From Maribacter sp. (GTDB lineage Bacteria; Bacteroidota; Bacteroidia; Flavobacteriales; Flavobacteriaceae), in NCBI GenBank assembly GCA_002749285.1, contig PDPR01000010.1, positions 145,615 through 209,614 on the forward strand: a stretch of 64,000 nt of DNA, in the 5' to 3' direction. The notes beneath the pieces are model-generated. The model was not told the origin of the DNA and did no database searches. It saw only the letters and a program-made list of their open reading frames with translations. A program made the position numbers and the translations under genes. Shown here piece by piece: positions 47,324 to 57,483 of the stretch. How positions within the stretch are numbered: position 1 is the stretch's first letter; each line of letters starts with the position of its first letter.

Positions 47324-50248
47324 CTACCGCCATAGCAGTTCATTGGAAAGAGGTTTGCCAAAATCCCCTTTTTTCCCCATCCCTACCTCTAGTGAATTTC
47401 CTTCATAATCTTCTATATAATCGACTTTCAAATGATGTACCCCTTTTTTGAGCGCAATTACATCACTAGCTTTAATGGCTGCATGGCCACCATCATTATC
47501 GACGACTTTTATACCGTCTATCCACAATACACTGCCATCATCCGAAATGGTATAAAATTCATAAAATCCATCCTCAGGTATTTTAATGTAGGTATTGTAT
47601 ATAAAACCGAAATGATCCTCTTGTTCAGCCTCACTTAGTGAAAAACCGGGTACATATCCTTCCTTGATCGGCTTTAGCCCAACCAGATCGGCTACCTTGG
47701 CAAAGGTACCCTCAAAGTATTGGTAATATACACCATTATTTTGCAATCGATGGCTTATTGCAGGTAGGCAGGACACCTTTTTCACTTCTACCGAACCAAC
47801 TGCACTAGGCTCGAATGAGTCCTTGAAAGCTTTCATTTTTAGCTTTGTAGAGGTATTCAACACTAATGGGGATTCATACTTGAGGGAATTTTTTGTCGGT
47901 TCAGCACCATCCAAGGTATAATAGATTGTTGCTCCTTTCGTAGATACTCCTATTTCTATTCTGCAAGAATCCATAAACTGATTAAAACCATTGGTAATAT
48001 ATGGAACGGATACCTGCTGGTTTGATGAAAGTGAATAAGGGGCCTTAAGATCCTTTAAAGTCATATCCTTATTTGATTGCTGATCTGTAAGTTCAAAATA
48101 CAATGTTCCGCCAGAAGTCAATTGGTGATGTGTGACGAATAGGGCGTTGATCTCTACACCATTCATGAATACCTTCTCGATAAAAGGAAATTTACGCGGG
48201 TCTTTATTTGTCTCGATCTTAAGGTTTTTACCATTTCCAAGACGCACTGTAGTTTCTTCAAAACGGGGTGTAACCAGAATATATTGGTTACTTCCCGGGC
48301 ATACTGGATAAAAGCCAAGACTGCTCATGATATGCCAGGCGGACATTTGCCCACAGTCCTCATTACCACTAATTCCTTCAGGACTATTACCATACATTTC
48401 ATCTTGTATTTTATTTACCCAATATTGAGTTTTATGGGGCTGCCCCAGATAGGAATACAAATAAGCCATGTGATGACTGGGCTCGTTTCCATGCGCATAT
48501 TGTCCCAAAAGTCCAGAAATATCCATGGCCTTGTCCTTTATTTTCGATTCTGCGATAAATAGTGAATCGAGGGCATTGATGAAAGGCTTTTCCCCTCCGA
48601 ACAGATTGACCAGCCCTTGTATATCGTGAGGTACAAAGAAGCGATATTGCCAAGATGTCGCTTCGGTAAGGTCCCGGGAAACTTCGAAGGGGTCAAAGGG
48701 GGTGATCCAGCTTCCATCTGACCTTTTTCCTCGAAAAAAGAGGGTGTTTCCATCAAAAACATGCTGGTAGCTATACGCTCTCTTTCGGTATTCCTCAGCT
48801 ACATTATCTTCACCCAAAGCCTTGGCCATCGTAGAAATGCACCAATCGTCATATGCAGATTCCAACAGAACGGATACGGACTCACTTTTGTTGTCCGCTG
48901 GGATATAACCGAATTCCCGGTACAGATCGTTCCCTTTTCTGGTCGTGTTTGAACTGGCTATCATAGCTTCCAACGCAAGTTTTTCATCAAAGCCACGAAT
49001 TCCCTTCATCCAAGCATCGGTTATCACGGAGACCGAATGGTATCCGATCATGGTCCCGGTCTCATTTCCCCAAAGCGGCCAGATCGGCAATTCCCCAGTT
49101 TGCTGATAATGTGCCAACATTGAATTGATCATTTCCGCAACAAATTGATCGTCCAAAAGGGTCATCATAGGATTCCATGTCCTAAAGGTGTCCCAAATCG
49201 AAAATGCGGTATAATGATCTTGAATGGTATCCTGATAGACCTTACCGTCCAGCCCTCTATAATTTCCATCTACATCACTCAAAGTATACGGAGCTATAAA
49301 GCTATGGTACATGGCCGTATAAAAAATCTCCCGTTCCTTTGCCGATCCGCTAGTTATGGTAATCCTGGATAGTTGTTCGTCCCATTCTTTTTCAGCAAGT
49401 TGCCGGTATGCCCCAAAATCAAAAACAGGGGCCTCCGATGTTAGGTTTTTACGTGCCCCTTCTATGCTAACCGCCGAGATACCCACATTTAATTCGATTC
49501 TTCCATTTTTCAGATCGCTCCATGAGAGCTCCACTCTAATATCATCGGATGAATAGGGCAATGACTGATCGATAGATTTCCCTCTAGACCAGATATTTAC
49601 TTCCTCTAAAGGTTGGGAAAAACGGGCGACAAAAAACAAACGCTGGTTTTCGGCCCATCCTTTGGAAAAACGGTAACCGCTAATCTCATCCTCAGAGATA
49701 GATTGTATTTGTAGTTCAGCAGATTCGGTTTCCAGGGCATGCGATAAATCCATTACTATATTCGAACCAGTACCTTCGACAAAGGAATAACGGTGAATAC
49801 CCGTACGGCGTGTTGCCGTTAATTCACAAGTAATCGATCCATCATCAAGTATCACTTTATAATAGCCCGGAGCAGCTACCTCATTGTTATGATCGAAAGA
49901 GGTAGGGACAATCTTTCCGTCGGCAATAATAGAGGATAGTGGTCGGGTGGTTGGTCGAATTAGTATATCTCCTAAATCCGCACAGCCCGTACCACTTAAA
50001 TGGGTATGTGAGAAACCTATGATTCCCGAATCGCTATAATGGTAACCTGAACAGGCATCCCAATTCCCAATCCTGGTATCTGGGCTAAGTTGCACCATAC
50101 CTTTGGGGGTCGTCGCTCCAGGAAATGTATGGCCATGGGCCCCGGTTCCAATAAACGGGTCAACATAAATGGTTTTTTCATTTGATTCCGAACATGACAT
50201 GAACATGAAGGCTACAGTAAAAAAAATAGTGGATTTTAGTTTCATCAT
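47324..50248 (-). CDS. GH92 alpha-mannosidase lipoprotein with chitobiase-C-like and PA14 domains
   Basis: A 974-residue calcium-dependent exo-alpha-mannosidase. The lipoprotein signal (MMKLKSTIFFTVAFMFMSC) anchors it to the outer membrane. The GH92 N-domain begins YVDPFIGTGAHGHTFPGATTP. The catalytic (alpha/alpha)6 domain contains FSIWDTFRTWNPMMTL, LPIWPLWGNETGTMIGYHSVSVI and GNEDCGQMSAWHIMSSLGFYPVCPG, the acid/base and calcium site region. A chitobiase/hexosaminidase C-terminal-like domain (GATIYYTLDGAEPT) and a PA14 domain (DGFYEFYTISDDGSVLWIDG) follow. An open frame reaches 50368, but the signal peptide fixes the start at 50248. Confidence 0.93.
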   Translation of the reverse strand: MMKLKSTIFFTVAFMFMSCSESNEKTIYVDPFIGTGAHGHTFPGATTPKGMVQLSPDTRIGNWDACSGYHYSDSGIIGFSHTHLSGTGCADLGDILIRPTTRPLSSIIADGKIVPTSFDHNNEVAAPGYYKVILDDGSITCELTATRRTGIHRYSFVEGTGSNIVMDLSHALETESAELQIQSISEDEISGYRFSKGWAENQRLFFVARFSQPLEEVNIWSRGKSIDQSLPYSSDDIRVELSWSDLKNGRIELNVGISAVSIEGARKNLTSEAPVFDFGAYRQLAEKEWDEQLSRITITSGSAKEREIFYTAMYHSFIAPYTLSDVDGNYRGLDGKVYQDTIQDHYTAFSIWDTFRTWNPMMTLLDDQFVAEMINSMLAHYQQTGELPIWPLWGNETGTMIGYHSVSVITDAWMKGIRGFDEKLALEAMIASSNTTRKGNDLYREFGYIPADNKSESVSVLLESAYDDWCISTMAKALGEDNVAEEYRKRAYSYQHVFDGNTLFFRGKRSDGSWITPFDPFEVSRDLTEATSWQYRFFVPHDIQGLVNLFGGEKPFINALDSLFIAESKIKDKAMDISGLLGQYAHGNEPSHHMAYLYSYLGQPHKTQYWVNKIQDEMYGNSPEGISGNEDCGQMSAWHIMSSLGFYPVCPGSNQYILVTPRFEETTVRLGNGKNLKIETNKDPRKFPFIEKVFMNGVEINALFVTHHQLTSGGTLYFELTDQQSNKDMTLKDLKAPYSLSSNQQVSVPYITNGFNQFMDSCRIEIGVSTKGATIYYTLDGAEPTKNSLKYESPLVLNTSTKLKMKAFKDSFEPSAVGSVEVKKVSCLPAISHRLQNNGVYYQYFEGTFAKVADLVGLKPIKEGYVPGFSLSEAEQEDHFGFIYNTYIKIPEDGFYEFYTISDDGSVLWIDGIKVVDNDGGHAAIKASDVIALKKGVHHLKVDYIEDYEGNSLEVGMGKKGDFGKPLSNELLWR

Positions 50249-50444
50249 AATCTTTTCGATATCAAATTGCTTAAAAAAACCTATACTTACACTTTTTGAA
50301 GGTGGTAATCCCAATATTACCCGAAAATCATTGTCATTATTGTCAACGGCTTTGGGAATTTGGTACACCTAAGCCAACCCTGGGGAAGCCATGCGCCCGA
50401 AATAGTAGCGGAATGTCGAGAGAAGTGTTAAGACAAACTCCCTC

Positions 50445-52250
50445 TTATTGCTCCTTCAGACCAAGCACCTTTACTATTTTCCCGAACAAATCGCTATTTT
50501 TATAAACACCCTGAAATTCCTGTGAATGCGGACCATAGGCAAATAAAGGAACCATGGTAGCGGTATGGTCATAGGTTGTAAAATCACCTTCAATAATTTT
50601 TTTTTCAAGATCTCCCTGTGGTATGCTGAATCCCGATGTTTCGTGATCTGCAGTAACAATGACCAATGTATTTTCCGTTATGTCGGCAAATTTAACGGCC
50701 TCGGTTATTGCCATATCAAAATCTATCCCTTCCGAAACTATTCCCGGAACATGGTTCATATGCCCATAAGAATCAATTTGGGCACCTTCAACCATTAAGA
50801 AAAATGGCCTGTTCTTGGAACTCAGGAACTCCATACCATTTTTGGTGGCCTTAGCCAGTACCCTATCCCTACCGTCAACAACTCCAGGAACCCCCTTTTC
50901 CGATATAAAATACCCTACCTTATTGCTTTTGTTCGATCCAATGGCATCCACGTTGTCCAATATCTCGAATCCTTTGGTCATTTCACCCCCTTGAAAGTTT
51001 TCCGAACCCCCACCAATAAATAAGGAAAGTTTACTTTTCGACAGATCCCCTGCAATTTCATTTATATTGGATCTATCGCTCTGATGCGCATAAAATGCGG
51101 CCGGAGTAGCTCCTGTCATCCTATCTGTGGTAATACATCCTGAAACATAATTGTACATTGAGAGCAACTCGGTAATATTTACCAATGGTCGTTGTAGCGT
51201 ATCTACCCCTATGGCACGATTATATGTTCTTTCACCTGTGGCAAGTGCGGTGCCGGCAGCTGCCGAATCAGTTGTAAAATCATCGGTGGACTGTGTTGTA
51301 ATAAAACCGATACTTCGCATTTGGGTCAAAGTCAAACTCCCACCGTTCGCCAAGAGTGACGACGAAATCTGGGACAATCCATTACCATCACCTATGAATA
51401 AAATAACGTTCTTTATTGGAATGTTTTTTTGATCGCTGGCAAAAGTTGGTGCATACACCTCTGAGAGGATTTTGTTATGATACGTGCGATCTTCCAAATC
51501 CTTAAGGTAATTGAATGCCGCATAGGGTTTATCCGTATTAATGAAATCCAGATTTAATTCCTTAAATACTTTCCAAGCGGTCTTACTATCTGGAGTACCC
51601 CAAAATCTAAATGGTTTCCCCAAGGAGTGTACGCTGTCGATTACCGCTTTAACTTTTTCATAATCACTCGCAGTTAGCCTTCCCTTCCCGTTCCAAGGTG
51701 AAAAATCCTTAAAATCCAAACTGACCAATGCTACTTTTCCCCAGGCATTCCCATTGTCCAAAGTTTCCAGGGCCTGATGGTCGAATCTTATATAATCAGG
51801 GTAGTTTACGTAGTCCTTTGCCTTGGGCTTATTTCCTGAAACCACTATGGATATCCTTTTGCTATGTATAATATCCGGATACTTTTCCAAAACCGATATT
51901 AGTTGGCGCATAGTTGAGTAAGGTTCCGACTTAAGATCGATAAGCAATTGGATTTCCTGCTGCTTTCCCAACCCGATATCAATTGTTTTCTGCAGGGGCC
52001 GAAGGTACAGACTTTCTATCGTGTATCCTTTTTTGATTTCAGTTTCATCATGCGTGGCAAACAGAATATTGTTTTTGCAAAAAACATCCACCTCAATGGA
52101 ACCCAGTTCGTTGGCATAGGCACTCCAGAACGGCACGGTTTGCATAAAGTCGTTATGTGAATGTATTTTATATCGATTCCCTTGCTGTGCGGTTACAGAT
52201 TGTGAGGCAAGCAATAAAAGGCAAGCAATGAAGTGGTACATCTTGATCAT
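50445..52250 (-). CDS. Phosphodiesterase (GDPD/PI-PLC-like)-alkaline phosphatase fusion, secreted
   Basis: A 601-residue exported protein with two catalytic modules. After a signal peptide ending near SVTAQQ, residues about 25-240 form a TIM-barrel phosphodiesterase with KIHSHNDFMQ, GSIEVDVF (E-x-D metal ligands) and LFATHDE, matching the glycerophosphodiester/phosphatidylinositol phosphodiesterase pattern. Residues about 270-600 are an alkaline phosphatase: NVILFIGDGNGLSQ, the serine nucleophile in TTDSAAAGTALATGE, VEGAQIDSYGHMNH and VTADHETSGF. Both sites look intact. It could cut a phosphodiester and then release inorganic phosphate. It lies between susD and the GH92 gene. Confidence 0.9.
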   Translation of the reverse strand: MIKMYHFIACLLLLASQSVTAQQGNRYKIHSHNDFMQTVPFWSAYANELGSIEVDVFCKNNILFATHDETEIKKGYTIESLYLRPLQKTIDIGLGKQQEIQLLIDLKSEPYSTMRQLISVLEKYPDIIHSKRISIVVSGNKPKAKDYVNYPDYIRFDHQALETLDNGNAWGKVALVSLDFKDFSPWNGKGRLTASDYEKVKAVIDSVHSLGKPFRFWGTPDSKTAWKVFKELNLDFINTDKPYAAFNYLKDLEDRTYHNKILSEVYAPTFASDQKNIPIKNVILFIGDGNGLSQISSSLLANGGSLTLTQMRSIGFITTQSTDDFTTDSAAAGTALATGERTYNRAIGVDTLQRPLVNITELLSMYNYVSGCITTDRMTGATPAAFYAHQSDRSNINEIAGDLSKSKLSLFIGGGSENFQGGEMTKGFEILDNVDAIGSNKSNKVGYFISEKGVPGVVDGRDRVLAKATKNGMEFLSSKNRPFFLMVEGAQIDSYGHMNHVPGIVSEGIDFDMAITEAVKFADITENTLVIVTADHETSGFSIPQGDLEKKIIEGDFTTYDHTATMVPLFAYGPHSQEFQGVYKNSDLFGKIVKVLGLKEQ

Positions 52251-52266
52251 ATGCGCATATTGAAAT

Positions 52267-52295
52267 AAAAGGTGCTAAAAGATCTAGCACCTTTT
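52267..52295 (-). terminator. Intercistronic hairpin after susC-susD
   Basis: A perfect 11-bp stem AAAAGGTGCTA / TAGCACCTTTT with a 7-nt loop and a T-rich 3' side on the minus strand, lying between the susD stop and the phosphatase start. It should attenuate read-through, so that susCD transcripts exceed those of the downstream enzymes. Confidence 0.8.
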
Positions 52296-52336
52296 AAGTA
52301 AAATCAAACTAACCCAAACTAGCATTCTTAGGATTA

Positions 52337-53926
52337 TTACCATCCTACGTTCTGTGGGATTCCAGAAGATTCTATTGATTCATTCGGAATAGGCCAAACA
52401 TGCATTGTGGCAGGATCGAATTGTGGTCTCGCTGGCCATATTTCCTCAACAGTATAAGGGGAATCCGGATCGGTTTTATCCGCATGTATTCTACCATATA
52501 TCGGTTCTGCATAGACATCGTCAGCATCTCCCCAACGCACAAGATCGAAATGTCTGTCGGCGAATTCACCAGCTAGTTCAACCCTTCTCTCATGTTTCAA
52601 GTCATCCATGGTTGCTCCGACTATCGGTGCCAAACCAGCTCTATCACGAACAGCGTTCAAAGGCGCATCCCCATTCAGCCCTTGCATAATCAAGGCTTCC
52701 GATTTCATCAAAAGTACTTCGGCATATCTAAGAATAGGTACATTATACAATGTTGTTGGATCATCACCGTTGGGATTTATGTATGTGCCAATGGGGTTCT
52801 CAAATTGATACTCATACATATACTTGTTCCACTGAAATCCAGATTTGGAATTTTCCGAGGAATATCTTCTAGTTTCACCAAAAAAATCAAATTCATCGCC
52901 AAACTTCAACATGGTTACTTCACGTCTGGGGTCTCCTGCCTCAAACGCTTCGTAAAGGCCTAATGAAGGATGGTAATATCCCCAACCATTATACAATCCC
53001 CAGCCCTTGTTTTCCAGAACTACACCAGGTAATTTACTACCACCATCAATTCCCGAATCCACGGACCAAATGTATTCACTGGTCCAATTATTCAAGTAAC
53101 TGTGCAGTTCCCTAAAGTCCTTGGCAGGATCATCGGTGTCGACCAGGGCCCTTCCGGAACCGGAGTTCGTCACTGCATCACAGGCTGCGACCACATCGGC
53201 ATATTTAGAGGGATCGTACTGTGCCCAATATAAATAGGTCTTGGCGATATAGGCCAATGCCGCATCTTTATGCGCCCTGCCATAATCTTCTGTATTCAAC
53301 TCGGTGATCAAAGGCAGGAGTTCTACGGCATGATTGAGATCATCGATTATTTGAGCGTAGTTGTCCACTACACTCGCTGGTCGGGAATAGCTTCCCGCTT
53401 CGTCCCTGAAATTTTCCTCAGTCACTATAGGAACTCCACCATTTGGGCCATTATCCCCATAGTGATAAGCTATCCAATGGTAATGAAATGCCCTCATGAA
53501 GTAGGCTTCGCCCAAAATTCTGTTTTTCAAACTTTCGTTAATCTCCATATCGGGTACCTTCAGTAAAATGTCATTTGCCCTACGTATTACCTTATAACTT
53601 TGGGCATACATCCACTTTAGGGCACTTTCGTCCCCTGTAAGGTTGAAATTCTTTGCATTATCGGCATCTGCCTTGATCCGGCCGGTAACCATGTCATCGG
53701 AAGCGTTGATATACCAGTAAAAACCTCTGGCAAACATATCTTCATCCCTCATATAATAATACATACTGTTCGCTGCCTCTATAGCGTCCTGTTCCGTTTT
53801 CCAGAAATTTTCATAGGAACTATTCCCCAATGGCTCCAAATTGGTGAAATCATCAGAACAAGAGATTGCCCCCAAATAGAGCGCACACACAGTGATCATT
53901 ATTGTTTTTACAATTTTATTTTTCAT
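52337..53926 (-). CDS. SusD/RagB family surface glycan-binding lipoprotein
   Basis: A 529-residue outer-membrane lipoprotein. The signal ends at LGAISCSDDFTNLEP (cysteine at about residue 23). The family layout is clear: the N-terminal SYENFWKTEQDAIEAANSMY, four TPR-like helix pairs (ILGEAYFMRAFHYHWIAYHYG), and the C-terminal RYAEVLLMKSEALIMQGLNGDAPLNAVRDRAGL with RRVELAGEFADRHFDLVRWGD. It caps the SusC barrel and captures the glycan. It follows susC at 20 bp, so the two are cotranscribed. Confidence 0.96.
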   Translation of the reverse strand: MKNKIVKTIMITVCALYLGAISCSDDFTNLEPLGNSSYENFWKTEQDAIEAANSMYYYMRDEDMFARGFYWYINASDDMVTGRIKADADNAKNFNLTGDESALKWMYAQSYKVIRRANDILLKVPDMEINESLKNRILGEAYFMRAFHYHWIAYHYGDNGPNGGVPIVTEENFRDEAGSYSRPASVVDNYAQIIDDLNHAVELLPLITELNTEDYGRAHKDAALAYIAKTYLYWAQYDPSKYADVVAACDAVTNSGSGRALVDTDDPAKDFRELHSYLNNWTSEYIWSVDSGIDGGSKLPGVVLENKGWGLYNGWGYYHPSLGLYEAFEAGDPRREVTMLKFGDEFDFFGETRRYSSENSKSGFQWNKYMYEYQFENPIGTYINPNGDDPTTLYNVPILRYAEVLLMKSEALIMQGLNGDAPLNAVRDRAGLAPIVGATMDDLKHERRVELAGEFADRHFDLVRWGDADDVYAEPIYGRIHADKTDPDSPYTVEEIWPARPQFDPATMHVWPIPNESIESSGIPQNVGW

Positions 53927-53946
53927 TTTATAAAGATTAAAATCGA

Positions 53947-56900
53947 TTATAGTTTTAATGATAGTCCCGCGGATATTGTCCTTGATAAAGGATACTTGGC
54001 CACATCGAGGCCAATTCCCCCTACTTCAGGGTCAATACCGGTATAATCGGTAATGGTAAACAGATTCTCTGCTGACAGATAAATGCGCAAAGACGAACCA
54101 TTTAACCACCCGCCCATTATTTCTTTCGGGAAAGAATAACCAAGTGTTATATTCTTTAACCTTAAATATGAGGCATCCTCCAAGTACCAGGTTGATTGGG
54201 TCCCAAAATTATTGTTATTGTCCTGGGTCGATATTCGTGGAATATCCGTATTGGTGTTCGAGGGTGTCCAAGCATCCAAAACCCTATTGTCCAAGTTGTA
54301 CCCTTGCAAAGATGCATTGTAGGTTGCGTATTTATAGGCATTGAAAGCCTTTACCCCGGCCACTCCCTGAAAGATCAGGCTCATATCAATGCCCTTGTAA
54401 TTTGCACTCAAATTAAAATTATAGGTAACATCGGGTTGGTAACTGCCGTGGAACTGTCTGTCATCGTTATCAATGTCCCCATCACCATCAGTATCCTTAA
54501 ATTTAAAATCCCCAGGAACGGCATCAGGTTGTATTAGGTTGCCATCCTTGACATAAGCGTCTATCTCGGCCTGTGACTGGAATATACCTAAATAAGGCAC
54601 CAAGAAATGGGAAAACAATTCCTGGCCAACAGTTGACCGATAAGGCCTTAAGGCATCCCTTACATGATAACCATCATGGTTTATGAAATCTATACCGCTA
54701 TTATTATAACCGTCCAAGTTTTCAAGGTTATTGTCCAACCTAGAGGCATTTGCCCTGATGGTATAATTCAAATCGCCAATCTTGTCGCTGAATGCCGCGG
54801 AAATTTCCACACCAACGTTCTTTACCTCACCCCCATTGACAAATGCCGCATCAGTACCTTGGTGTTTGTCTTCCAAACCTTCCAAGATCATATCACGGGT
54901 TGTTTTCTGGAAATAGTCAAAAGTCAAGGAGAACTTATTGTCAAACGCCATAAGGTCAAGGCCAACATCAATCGATTCGGAAGTTTCCCAAATCAAATCA
55001 GGATTGGATTGTTGTCTTGCATATACCCCTCGGTCATTTCTTAATCCGTCTTCACCGACAATTAAAGTCTGTGACCCTAATGGAACATCAAAAGAATAAT
55101 AGCCTACGGAGTTGATATTCCCGATCTGCCCCCAAGATGCCCTAAACTTCAAATCATTGATCTTTTCAACATTGAAGAAGTTTTCGTCGGAAATCCTCCA
55201 ACCTACCGATACCGCTGGGAAAATATCCGCTTGATTGTCCCGTGCGAGTCGTGAGGTCTCGTCCCGTCGTATACTTGCCGTGGCAAAATACTTGTTGTCA
55301 TAGTCATAAGTTACCCTTCCGATGGCTGAGGTCAAGGCATCCTCATATACGCTGGTTACTGGTTCTTTTTGATCTGATGCATTGGACAAATACTGGTTGA
55401 ACGGCTCTTCGCTACTAAATCCTTCGGCTCTTTGGCTCAGTGATTCAAAATCGGTAAACTGACTTGAGTAGATTGCTGTTACATCCAAATTGTGGTTTCC
55501 AAAAGATTTGGTGTACGTAAATTGGTTATCCCAAACCCTTCTATTGGTGGTGCTATTGCGCTGTGTCAATGAATTGGTCAGGTTTGTTCTTCCCAATTCT
55601 GGAATTCTGGGCACAAAAGTCTTAAATTCATTATGACTCGTACTATAGGCGTAGCTCGTTTTAAACGTTAGCCCTTTTAAGATCTTATAGTCCAGATAGA
55701 CCTGGGCATTGATAAAATTAGTTGGACTTGTGGTTGTAGGACGCAATAAAAGGGCGACAGGATTGTAGACATCACCATATGTTCCGGCGAATTGCGAAAG
55801 ATCAAAAGGCACAACACCATGGAAAAGACCATTTTCATCACGTACCGGTGCGGCCGATGGGAAATAAACCGCATTCAGGATAGTTCCCGAATAACCACTG
55901 CTTGTATTGGTACCTACCGCTTCTGTTCTGGAATAATATACATTCTCACCAATCGTGACCTTGTCGGAGAGGTTCAAATCAGATTTCAACCTAAAAGAGT
56001 ACCTGTCTGATTTTGTACCCACTAAGACCCCTTCCTTGTTGTTGTACCCAAAGGAAGTCATATAGTTTATATTTTCGCCGGCCCCACTGATATTGACATT
56101 TGTATTGACCAGGGCAGCCGATCTAAAGATCTCATCCATCCAGTTGGTCCTGGTAGTCTGGCCCCAGGGATTCTGTAATGCATCATGGGCCGATTGTCGG
56201 GCAGTACCTCCATTGTCTGCCGCTAAATTATATACGCTTGCCTGTTGTTCGGCAGTCAATGGCGTAGGTAAACCCGTAGCATTTTGAATACCACCATAAA
56301 GATCTAGACTGATCTGAGGTTTTCCCTTTCTTCCCTTCTTTGTCTGGATAACAATTACACCGGAGGCCGCCTGGGCACCATAAATTGCCGCTGCGGCCGC
56401 ATCTTTCAGTACGGATACGGAGGCTATGTCCTGTGGGTTTATTGCAGGCCCATAATAAGGAACCCCGTCAACAACGGTCAACGGACTTTCATCGGATATG
56501 GAACCGTATCCCCTAATCACAATTTGTCCGCTCGCTGTAGGATCACCCCCTTGTTGCAGAACCGTAACCCCGGCAACATTACCTTGCAAGAAGTCGGTGA
56601 ACGTGGCAACGGGTCGACTGGTAATGGTCTCAATTCCATCGACCTGTGAAATCGAAGATGTAATATCGCCTTTTCTGGCCGTACCATATCCGATTAACAC
56701 CACCTCATCCAATCCGGCAGTGGATTCCTGAAGGGCGATGGTAACATTAGTCTGCCCATTTATTCGCAATTCCTTGGTGGCAAAACCAATGTACGATACA
56801 ATTAAAGTTGCATTCCCGTCAGTTACTTCCAAGGAAAAATTTCCGTCAAAATCAGTTTGTGTCCCATTGGTAGTGCCTTTTTCGACAATATTCGCCCCAG

Positions 56901-57366
56901 GTAAGGGTTGGCCATCGTTATCGGTCACCCTTCCTTGCACCAAATTCTGCTCTACCAATTCCGGAAGAATCGGAACAGGTTCGGTCTTGGTTTTTTTTAT
57001 TGGCCCAATACTATTCCTGGTAAGTATAATCTGCTTTCCGTCAATTTCATAACTGATATTGGTGTCTATGAACAGATAATCCAATATGTCTGTTATGCGT
57101 TTATTTTTAACCTTAAAAGTTATTTTCTTACCAAGGTCAAGAGACGTGTTCTCGTAGAAGAACTTAAAATCGGTGTCTTTCTCTATTTTATCGAACAGTA
57201 TGGATTCAATGCTTGTGTTTTCCACATCCAAGGAAATTTTGGCTTTTTGCGAATACGTACTTGCATTGATCCGAAATAAACATAGAAGTAAGAATACAAC
57301 GGTCAGTCTTATTTTCAAATCAAATTTGGACACACCAAAGATGGAATGCTCTCGTTCACTTTTCAT
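53947..57366 (-). CDS. SusC/RagA family TonB-dependent receptor with STN signalling domain
   Basis: A 1139-residue outer-membrane importer. After the signal (to about residue 38, NASTYSQK) it has a secretin/TonB N-terminal (STN) domain (about 42-115: SLDVENTSIESILFDKIEK). A carboxypeptidase-D regulatory-like domain follows (about 145-220: VQGRVTDNDGQPLPGANI). The TonB box/plug begins DEVVLIGYGTARKGDITSSI, and a 22-strand barrel ends ISAGLSLKL. The STN domain is the part that contacts a FecR anti-sigma factor, so this receptor should both import substrate and signal its presence. It leads the susC-susD-phosphatase-GH92 row. Confidence 0.96.
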   Translation of the reverse strand: MKSEREHSIFGVSKFDLKIRLTVVFLLLCLFRINASTYSQKAKISLDVENTSIESILFDKIEKDTDFKFFYENTSLDLGKKITFKVKNKRITDILDYLFIDTNISYEIDGKQIILTRNSIGPIKKTKTEPVPILPELVEQNLVQGRVTDNDGQPLPGANIVEKGTTNGTQTDFDGNFSLEVTDGNATLIVSYIGFATKELRINGQTNVTIALQESTAGLDEVVLIGYGTARKGDITSSISQVDGIETITSRPVATFTDFLQGNVAGVTVLQQGGDPTASGQIVIRGYGSISDESPLTVVDGVPYYGPAINPQDIASVSVLKDAAAAAIYGAQAASGVIVIQTKKGRKGKPQISLDLYGGIQNATGLPTPLTAEQQASVYNLAADNGGTARQSAHDALQNPWGQTTRTNWMDEIFRSAALVNTNVNISGAGENINYMTSFGYNNKEGVLVGTKSDRYSFRLKSDLNLSDKVTIGENVYYSRTEAVGTNTSSGYSGTILNAVYFPSAAPVRDENGLFHGVVPFDLSQFAGTYGDVYNPVALLLRPTTTSPTNFINAQVYLDYKILKGLTFKTSYAYSTSHNEFKTFVPRIPELGRTNLTNSLTQRNSTTNRRVWDNQFTYTKSFGNHNLDVTAIYSSQFTDFESLSQRAEGFSSEEPFNQYLSNASDQKEPVTSVYEDALTSAIGRVTYDYDNKYFATASIRRDETSRLARDNQADIFPAVSVGWRISDENFFNVEKINDLKFRASWGQIGNINSVGYYSFDVPLGSQTLIVGEDGLRNDRGVYARQQSNPDLIWETSESIDVGLDLMAFDNKFSLTFDYFQKTTRDMILEGLEDKHQGTDAAFVNGGEVKNVGVEISAAFSDKIGDLNYTIRANASRLDNNLENLDGYNNSGIDFINHDGYHVRDALRPYRSTVGQELFSHFLVPYLGIFQSQAEIDAYVKDGNLIQPDAVPGDFKFKDTDGDGDIDNDDRQFHGSYQPDVTYNFNLSANYKGIDMSLIFQGVAGVKAFNAYKYATYNASLQGYNLDNRVLDAWTPSNTNTDIPRISTQDNNNNFGTQSTWYLEDASYLRLKNITLGYSFPKEIMGGWLNGSSLRIYLSAENLFTITDYTGIDPEVGGIGLDVAKYPLSRTISAGLSLKL

Positions 57367-57483
57367 ATTTCTGTAGTAATTTAAAGGTTATTCAGCTTTT
57401 TAAATTATGTTCAACACAGCGGGGGCGCTGGTGCCATTTCCCGTTCTTGGTTTTTTAATGGATCTATTTCATATAAGTTGGTA

